Positions 8,751-12,618 of a stretch of DNA of 12,618 nt are shown piece after piece. Each line of letters starts with the position of its first letter. Within the stretch, counting starts at the first letter, position 1. Below the pieces are notes generated by a model. It saw only the letters and a list, made by a program, of their open reading frames with translations, was not told the DNA's origin and searched no databases. Origin of the DNA: an uncultured Clostridium sp. (GTDB lineage Bacteria; Bacillota; Clostridia; Lachnospirales; Lachnospiraceae); assembly GCA_947643685.1 (NCBI GenBank), contig CANRXD010000014.1, positions 1-12,618 of the forward strand, in the 5' to 3' direction. The position numbers and the translations under genes were made by a program.

Positions 8751-9162
8751 CTCCTATCACCCATCTCACTTTCTTCAGGTACTGCCGTATTTTTTCGTCA
8801 GCCATTCTCTTTGATTCCTTAAATTCCGGAACTTCCTTTGCTTCCCCGGATTCCTTTTCTTCCTTTGGTTCCTGTGTTCCCCCGGATTCCTTCTGTTCCC
8901 CTGGTTCCCTGGATTTCTCTGCTTCTTTTATTCCCTCTGCCTTCTTTTGGCCTTCTGCTTCCTGTGCCTCTTTGCAGCAGGCATCTTCGCCATTTTCCTC
9001 AAAACAGATTTTCACATCCTCCGCAAGATCTGTCAGGCAGTCATACAGGGCATCTAAATTCTCCCCATAATAATCAGGAAATCCAAACCGTTCTTTCAGA
9101 TATGCATGAATCTCCTTTTTTGTACTGCATGTCCCAAAATCTAATACGATCTTTTTCATCAT
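8716..9162 (-). CDS. Barstar-family ribonuclease inhibitor with a long charged repeat insertion
   Basis: Barstar binds barnase in the cytoplasm and blocks its active site. The first 56 residues align with barstar: IVLDFGTCSTKKEIHAYLKE, then GFPDYYGENLDALYDCLTDL, the inhibitory helix. Barstar Tyr29, Asp35 and Asp39 correspond to Tyr31, Asp37 and Asp41; Trp38 is Tyr40. The last 28 residues (ADEKIRQYLKKVRWVIGDAA plus EENSHLYL) fit the closing helix and strand. Between them, about residues 57-120, lies an insertion almost wholly of Glu, Lys, Gly, Ser, Pro and Gln, including a 12-residue period starting at KESGG, KESGE and KESKR. Ordinary barstars are about 90 aa; this is 148. The ATG at 9162 (followed by a second ATG) has AGAGGA a few nt upstream. 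It follows the barnase-like gene by 119 nt, the expected partner, and its end overlaps the metallopeptidase gene. Confidence 0.9.
   Translation of the reverse strand: MMKKIVLDFGTCSTKKEIHAYLKERFGFPDYYGENLDALYDCLTDLAEDVKICFEENGEDACCKEAQEAEGQKKAEGIKEAEKSREPGEQKESGGTQEPKEEKESGEAKEVPEFKESKRMADEKIRQYLKKVRWVIGDAAEENSHLYL
8803..8994 (-). repeat. Low-complexity repeat insertion inside the barstar gene
   Basis: This segment encodes the charged insertion. On the plus strand it is a run of degenerate TTCC-rich units. CCCCGGATTCCTT occurs exactly at 8844-8856 and 8880-8892, 36 nt (12 codons) apart, with further decayed units on both sides. The reading frame is kept throughout. Confidence 0.8.
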
Positions 9163-9235
9163 TTCATTCCTCTTTACTGCTCTTTTGGACTACTGCCGTT
9201 TTCATACAGGCCGCACAGTGAAGACGCAGAGCTGT

Positions 9236-9268
9236 CGTAACAATTCAGATAACCCTTGAACTGTTACG
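9236..9268. repeat. Dispersed palindrome copy 3, in the barnase-barstar gap
   Basis: CGTAACAATTC (9236-9246) and GAACTGTTACG (9258-9268) pair at 10 of 11 positions around an 11-nt loop, the same loop length as the copy at 5039. A further GAACTGTCAC follows at 9268-9277, as if part of a second copy. It begins 14 nt after the barnase stop codon on the minus strand and lies before barstar. It could reduce read-through or protect the mRNA end; no T-run follows. Confidence 0.75.
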
Positions 9269-9281
9269 AACTGTCACCACT

Positions 9282-10088
9282 CTAATACAATTTCTCAAAC
9301 GTCTTATAGTGATCTCCGGTATAGAAAACCAGGCCATCATTGGAATAGATAATCCGTTCCGCTCCCCGGTTTCCCTTCACATAGTTAATATCACATTCAA
9401 AATACTTCCTGCCCTTTTTCTCCGGCAGAAGCTTTTCATAATTTCCGAACCGGTCGCCGCCGATACTCTTTCCCGGAGCCACATTCTGAAGCTCCCCTGC
9501 TTCCCCCGGTTCCTTTTTCCATCCAAGAGCCTCTGCTTCTTTTTTTGTTATAAAGTTAGAGGGAAGCTCTTCAAAAAGGTGCAGATATAAGGCCACTTCT
9601 TCTTTTGAGGTATAGGACTCCCCTTCCTCAACCATAAGCCCTGTGTCCGCTGATTCCTCTGCCCCAGAGTTCCCCGATTCCTCTGTGGCGGAGACCTCCG
9701 GCTCCTCTATCCTGAGAATCCCTGAGTTTTCTGTCCCGCGGGCCTCCGATTCCTCCATCACAGGAGCCGCCCAGGTCTCCGTCCCGGAGTCCGCAAAAGT
9801 ATTCCTGTCCGAACTCTCCGTAGTACCTTCTTCCCTGACGGGCGTTTGACTTTCACCAGATGGCAGAACATCCCCACCCGGGTATCCTGCATTGTCTGCC
9901 CCCTGGACGGCCGCCTGGCTTGCACCGGGCAACAGGGTATGCGTTTCCTCCGTTCTTACCGGTATGTCTCCCATACCCTGTCCGCTCCCGCACCCGGACA
10001 CTGACAATAATATCAGAATCATAACCAGAAACGCCGAAAGCCATCCGGACATTCTTCTGATTCTCTCCCCCATCTTTGTCCTCTCCAT
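9282..10088 (-). CDS. Lipoprotein-anchored barnase-family ribonuclease
   Basis: The C-terminal 110 residues (about 159-268) are an almost complete barnase: LPSNFITKKEAEALGW, NVAPGKSIGGDRF, ECDINY, DHYKTF. All barnase catalytic residues have counterparts: Lys27 = K182, Glu73 = E231, Arg83 = R241, Arg87 = R245, His102 = H260. Barnase cleaves RNA, preferring sites after G. The N-terminus (residues 1-33) is a lipoprotein signal: basic start, hydrophobic core ending LLSVSGC, with lipid-modified Cys at 33. Residues 34-158 form a disordered linker rich in Glu, Ser, Gly, Thr and Pro, with EESG-type repeats. The mature enzyme should therefore be membrane-tethered on the outside, unlike freely secreted Bacillus barnase. 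The ATG at 10088 has AAGGA upstream; an ATG at 10073 with GAGAGG is also possible. A barstar gene follows on the same strand. No cell-wall-binding or secretion-system domain is seen. Confidence 0.93.
   Translation of the reverse strand: MERTKMGERIRRMSGWLSAFLVMILILLSVSGCGSGQGMGDIPVRTEETHTLLPGASQAAVQGADNAGYPGGDVLPSGESQTPVREEGTTESSDRNTFADSGTETWAAPVMEESEARGTENSGILRIEEPEVSATEESGNSGAEESADTGLMVEEGESYTSKEEVALYLHLFEELPSNFITKKEAEALGWKKEPGEAGELQNVAPGKSIGGDRFGNYEKLLPEKKGRKYFECDINYVKGNRGAERIIYSNDGLVFYTGDHYKTFEKLY
9609..9761 (-). repeat. Degenerate tandem repeats encoding the barnase linker
   Basis: On the plus strand, units built on GATTCCTCT followed by a GAG/CCGG-rich part recur roughly every 24-28 nt (for example near 9649, 9678 and 9748, with decayed units between). 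They encode EESEA, EEPEV, EESGN and EESAD segments of the linker just before the ribonuclease domain. Confidence 0.6.
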
Positions 10089-10231
10089 TCCTTTTCCTTA
10101 TTTCATACCTTTCTTTCATCTTTTAGCTTTTATCTGTCATCTATTCTTACAGTCAGCACATAAAGCGCCCCCGCTTTGCCAGGGCAGGCTCTGCACAGAC
10201 CACTGAACCGCTACGACTTTTTCATATTTCT

Positions 10232-10260
10232 ATCATAGCAGATTTTCCCTGTTCCGTAAA
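10232..10260 (-). promoter_or_regulatory. Probable sigma-A-type promoter for the barnase gene
   Basis: On the minus strand, TTTACG (10260-10255, 4 of 6 to consensus) and TATGAT (10237-10232, 5 of 6) are separated by 17 nt. Predicted transcription starts near 10225, giving a leader of about 137 nt before the barnase ATG. No better promoter is seen before recJ, so it may also feed barstar and the housekeeping genes beyond. Confidence 0.45.
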
Positions 10261-10283
10261 GTAATCCCGCCGGAAACCTTTTG

Positions 10284-10305
10284 CCGTGAACTGTAACTGT
10301 TACGG
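10284..10305. repeat. Dispersed palindrome copy 4 (short form)
   Basis: CCGTGAACTGTAACTGTTACGG: CCGT pairs with ACGG, AAC with GTT, one bulged G and a 7-nt loop. It keeps the GAACTGT and CTGTTACG pieces of the family, with the usual 11-nt loop lost. Confidence 0.5.
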
Positions 10306-10316
10306 TTGTTTCCAAA

Positions 10317-10386
10317 CCCCCGGAATTGTGGTAGACTTATAGCAAACGACAAAAATATTTGCCGTTTGCTATAAGCCCTCCGGGGG
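10317..10386. repeat. Nested inverted repeat upstream of the GrpB gene
   Basis: Inner hairpin: CTTATAGCAAACG (10336-10348) pairs perfectly with CGTTTGCTATAAG (10363-10375). After one A/C mismatch, CAAA/TTTG adds four more pairs, leaving a 4-nt loop. Outer stem: CCCCCGGA (10317-10324) pairs with TCCGGGGG (10379-10386). The two stems are separated by 11 nt on one side and 3 nt on the other. No T-run follows in either direction, so it is not a standard terminator. It may be an RNA leader structure, a protein binding site or the remnant end of a mobile element. Confidence 0.8.
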
Positions 10387-10469
10387 ATGCATACGAAATA
10401 GTCAGAAAAGATACTTACTCCCCCTATGATAAAACAGAGTACTCAAAACAAACTTGTTAAGGAGAAGAT

Positions 10470-11009
10470 ATGACAATAGGATTAAAAAGAGGTACTGTAA
10501 AACTGATGGAGCATCAGGACGAATGGTGTGAAATTGCAGAAAAAACAATTAAGAACCTAAAGGTGCTTTTATTAAACACTGCCATTGACATTCAGCACAT
10601 TGGGAGCACCGCCGTTCCTTCTATCCATGCAAAACCAATTATTGATATTGTCGCTGGCGTTTATCATTTGAATGACATTTTATCTTCTGTTGAATTACTC
10701 GAACAAAATGGTTTTCTTTTCCGTGGAGAAGATGTTGAGGGACAACTACTGTTTGTAACCGGTGATTTTGAAACGGATATACGGACACACCATATTCATG
10801 TAGTTGAATGGAATGGAACAGCATGGAATAATTATATCAACTTTCGCGATTATCTAAATGCTTTTCCTGAAAAAGCCATGATGTATGACCATTGCAAACA
10901 AAAACTGGCCTCCCGGTTTTCAGAAGACCGTAAGAGCTATACCGACGGAAAGCAGGAATTGATTGATCATCTTTTGAAGGAAGCGAACATATGGAAGGCT
11001 GAACAATAA
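10470..11009 (+). CDS. GrpB-family (UPF0157) nucleotidyltransferase-fold protein
   Basis: A 179-aa soluble protein of the GrpB/UPF0157 family, which has a nucleotidyltransferase-like fold and no well-established substrate. The family signature is IQHIGSTAVPSIHAKPIIDI (residues 41-60), where GST and the following Asp correspond to the nucleotide and metal site of the fold. It is followed by the usual THHIHVVEWNG and WNNYINFRDYLNAFP segments and a C-terminal helix. Length is normal. The start is firm: AAGGAG lies 5 nt before the ATG. The gene is clearly richer in A+T and in codons such as ATT, TTA and AAA than its neighbours, is on the opposite strand, and lies between two hairpins, which suggests horizontal acquisition. 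GrpB genes often travel as accessory cargo (general knowledge; origin here is inferred). Confidence 0.88.
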   Translation: MTIGLKRGTVKLMEHQDEWCEIAEKTIKNLKVLLLNTAIDIQHIGSTAVPSIHAKPIIDIVAGVYHLNDILSSVELLEQNGFLFRGEDVEGQLLFVTGDFETDIRTHHIHVVEWNGTAWNNYINFRDYLNAFPEKAMMYDHCKQKLASRFSEDRKSYTDGKQELIDHLLKEANIWKAEQ

Positions 11010-11014
11010 ACTTT

Positions 11015-11040
11015 TAAAGGCATTGACCACAATGCCTTTA
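11015..11040. terminator. Hairpin between the GrpB gene and the convergent permease gene
   Basis: TAAAGGCATT and AATGCCTTTA form a perfect 10-bp stem with a 6-nt loop (GACCAC), 5 nt after the GrpB stop. The position between two convergent genes suits a two-way terminator, but there is no proper T-run on either strand, so termination is unproven. Confidence 0.45.
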
Positions 11041-11109
11041 GCTGGCTGGTAAAACTTTATAAAGTGTCTGCTGACTGCACGCCAGACAATCCGCAGCAAA
11101 ATATCTCTC

Positions 11110-12238
11110 TCAGAAAATCAGCGTAAGCACCAGCAAAATTACCAGGAAACAGACATTCGCCACTGTAAAATACCGAAAGTACGCCCCCTTCCTCTGGCTT
11201 TCTTCCCTCGCGATAAGTTTGTAGGAAATCAGGCTGGCCATGGACGCAATCAGAGTCCCGAGCACCGAGGTTTACTCCGATGATCAGAGCGGACAAATCC
11301 TCTGTAAAACCGGACAGCAAAAGCGCAGCCGGGACATTGCTGATAACCTGGCTTGCGGCAACACCGACCAGAATTTCATGACCAGAGACAATCTGCTGCA
11401 ATACATGGGAAAACGCCGGGAGTCTCCCAATATTACCGATGAAAAGAAAGAATCCAATGAACGTCAGAAGCAGACTGTAATCCACCCGGCCAAAAATACT
11501 TCTGTCTGTCAGCAGCAGGGCAATGGCAGTCACACCAAGCATTATTCCATAAGGAATCACTCTGGCTACCGTAAACAAAGCAAGTACAAAAAGGGCGGTA
11601 TAGACAGCCAGATGAACCTTATTCCCGGAAAGCTTTGCCTTTCCCGGAAAAGTAACCTGTACCGGCCCGCGGCAGGCCCGGGCCGCAATCAGACTCCAGG
11701 CAGAGGCAAGCAAAAGCGCCGCTGCCGCATAGGGCAGCATCAGCTTAAAAAAATCGCCTAGGGAGAGTCCGGCTCTGCCATACAGATACAGATTCTGGGG
11801 ATTCCCAATGGGTGTCAGCATGCTGCCCAGATTTGCGGCGATGGTCTGTAAGACCACAACAGGAATAACCAGCTGTCTTTTTCCTTCCGGCCCGATCATA
11901 CCCAGAGCAATGAGAGTAAAAGGTACAAAAGTAATGAGAGCCACATCATTTGTGACCAGCATACTGGAGAAGAAGCAGAGCAGGACAAGAATCAGCACCA
12001 GCTGCCATGCTTTGTGCACCCTGCCCAAAAGTTCCCGGGCAACATACTGGAATACCCCGCTCTTTTGCAGTCCGGCCATAACACTCATCAGACAGAACAG
12101 GATGGCCAGCGTCCGAAAATCCACGTAGCCTATGTATTCTTTGTCCGGATGGACAAAAAGCATGGAAACGATGGCAAGGGCAAACGCCACACATAACACT
12201 GTTTCCTGTTTAAAAAAACAGATTATTTTCTCCTTCAT
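11110..12238 (-). pseudogene. SLC13/ArsB-type anion permease, frameshifted near the C-terminus
   Basis: A multi-span membrane permease of the ion-transporter superfamily that includes SLC13, CitM and ArsB/NhaD proteins. Typical motifs are SSMLVTNDVALITFVPF (about 91-107), NLGSMLTPIGNPQNLYLY (about 136-153) and ISNVPAALLLSG (about 299-310), the two NP-containing re-entrant motifs. After IIGVNLG (about residue 325) the frame continues into unrelated sequence to 11057. One frame over, the DNA encodes LGTLIASMASLISYKL, then YFTVANVCFLVILLVL, a normal family ending, and stops at 11110. The span of 1129 nt confirms a net +1 or -2 shift, most likely two bases lost near 11259-11270. The last one or two membrane helices are lost, so the product is probably inactive unless this is a sequencing error. 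The start has GGGGAG upstream. The transported anion cannot be told. Confidence 0.85.
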
Positions 12239-12258
12239 CGTACTCTCCCCTCCCTCAT
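12235..12258 (-). CDS. Possible 7-codon leader peptide overlapping the permease start
   Basis: ATG at 12258 opens a frame of seven codons (MREGRVR) whose TGA overlaps the permease ATG as ATGA. AGGAGG lies 8 nt upstream of this ATG, stronger than many sites in the window. It may couple or tune translation of the permease. Very short frames like this also arise by chance. Confidence 0.25.
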   Translation of the reverse strand: MREGRVR

Positions 12259-12382
12259 GTTTTCTCCCTCCTCGTACCCTAACCGCAAAACCATGTCATT
12301 TCATGGACATATACTTGTAAAGCCCCCATGATGACCTTCTATTGAGAAGCTGTCCCACAATTCATAGTACTTTTCCGTTGGA

Positions 12383-12411
12383 ATTATACGGCATTTTTTC
12401 TGTGAAATCAA
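12383..12411 (-). promoter_or_regulatory. Sigma-A-type promoter for the permease
   Basis: On the minus strand TTGATT (12411-12406, 4 of 6) and a perfect TATAAT (12388-12383) are separated by exactly 17 nt. Transcription would start near 12376. It is the best promoter in the window. Confidence 0.72.
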
Positions 12412-12535
12412 GGGTGCCTGAGAGATTGAGAGATATTCTGCGAATATATTCATACACGTAAGCTTATTCCTGTCAATTAGTAAAATTCATTTCCTCGCTA
12501 CGTTATGAAACAGTAATAAAAAGTATAAAAATCAC

Positions 12536-12564
12536 TTGACTTGTAGCAACACTTATTGCACAAT
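12536..12564 (+). promoter_or_regulatory. Outward-facing sigma-A-type promoter at the right edge
   Basis: TTGACT (12536-12541, 5 of 6) and CACAAT (12559-12564, 4 of 6) are separated by 17 nt. It would drive a plus-strand gene beyond the window. The predicted start lies inside the following palindrome half-copy. Confidence 0.5.
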
Positions 12565-12566
12565 GG

Positions 12567-12579
12567 TAACAGTTCAGAT
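12567..12579. repeat. Dispersed palindrome copy 5 (left arm only)
   Basis: GTAACAGTTCAGA matches the family core exactly, but the expected GAACTGTTAC arm is replaced by A/T runs. It begins 2 nt after the -10 box of the right-edge promoter. Confidence 0.5.
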
Positions 12580-12618
12580 AGTCCTCAAAATTTTTTTAAT
12601 AAAAAAGTGCCGAAATTT

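Larger units (their letters stand above)
10089..10469. other. Divergent intergenic region between the barnase gene and the GrpB gene
   Basis: This 381-bp stretch has no credible gene. Left part: 5' leader and probable promoter of the barnase gene. Middle: palindrome copy 4. Right part: a strong nested inverted repeat, then the AT-rich leader of the GrpB gene. That leader contains a TATGAT box at 10425-10430 but no good -35 at 17 nt, so I do not call a promoter for the GrpB gene. Confidence 0.6.
12239..12618. other. Non-coding right edge
   Basis: This 380-bp stretch lies upstream of the permease and of whatever gene lies to the right. It contains the permease promoter with a leader of about 140 nt, an AT-rich divergent region (12412-12535) in which I recognise nothing, an outward-facing promoter, and a half-copy of the dispersed palindrome followed by T/A runs. 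No protein or RNA gene is recognised. Confidence 0.6.

Noticed and set aside
9853..10119. An 88-codon minus-strand frame starting upstream of the barnase gene
   Set aside because: It overlaps the barnase gene in another frame; the lipoprotein signal and catalytic motifs of the overlapping frame show which one is real.
11240..11761. A 173-codon plus-strand open frame opposite the permease
   Set aside because: Its product is low in hydrophobic residues, rich in Lys, Gln, Asn and Ser, matches no family, has no ribosome binding site, and lies antisense to clear transporter motifs.
12412..12445. A TPP-riboswitch-like stretch (GGGTGCCTGAGAG)
   Set aside because: It resembles the 5' part of a thiamine riboswitch, but the conserved 3' half (CTGATC ... 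GGTAATGCC-type) is not found downstream on the same strand.
1..12618. CRISPR array, insertion sequence, phage genes, tRNA or rRNA
   Set aside because: No regularly spaced repeats, transposase or phage motifs, or tRNA/rRNA signatures were seen on either strand.

Overview
The window looks like chromosomal DNA of a mid-GC Gram-positive anaerobe. The best guess is Clostridia, probably a Lachnospiraceae-type gut organism. The basis is strong AGGAGG-type ribosome binding sites, GTG and TTG starts, a YtaF-type membrane protein, an MscL with a C-terminal zinc ribbon, a Firmicute-style barnase/barstar pair and an RsgI-like fragment. The genus cannot be fixed from the sequence alone.

Layout, left to right. 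(1) A minus-strand group is read mscL -> truA -> a partial membrane protein that runs off the left edge. (2) One plus-strand gene, a YtaF/MntP-like membrane protein, converges on and overlaps the end of the next block. (3) A long minus-strand block (about 10.1 kb down to 2.3 kb) is read barnase-like lipoprotein -> barstar -> YgjP-type metallopeptidase -> recJ -> glyA -> P-type Ca2+ ATPase. The last four are ordinary housekeeping genes; the first two are a secreted-ribonuclease/inhibitor pair. (4) An AT-richer plus-strand GrpB-family gene lies between two hairpins and looks acquired. (5) A minus-strand SLC13/ArsB-type permease has its own good promoter but carries a frameshift near its 3' end. 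(6) The right edge is non-coding and holds an outward-facing promoter.

The most interesting part is the barnase/barstar pair. The ribonuclease keeps all the barnase catalytic residues but has a lipoprotein signal and a disordered stalk of about 125 residues, so it is probably tethered outside the membrane. The adjacent barstar keeps the barnase-binding helix but has an in-frame insertion of about 64 residues made of degenerate 12-residue charged repeats. Both low-complexity stretches have a similar repetitive composition.

A second theme is a small dispersed palindrome (core GTAACAGTTCAGA ... GAACTGTTAC). It occurs, with variation, in five intergenic places in 12.6 kb, including the gap between barnase and barstar and just after the right-edge promoter. 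A separate nested inverted repeat lies upstream of the GrpB gene. Several gene starts given here are shorter than the longest open frame because a clear Shine-Dalgarno site lies inside that frame (truA, glyA, the ATPase) or because family alignment and start-codon quality favour it (recJ).
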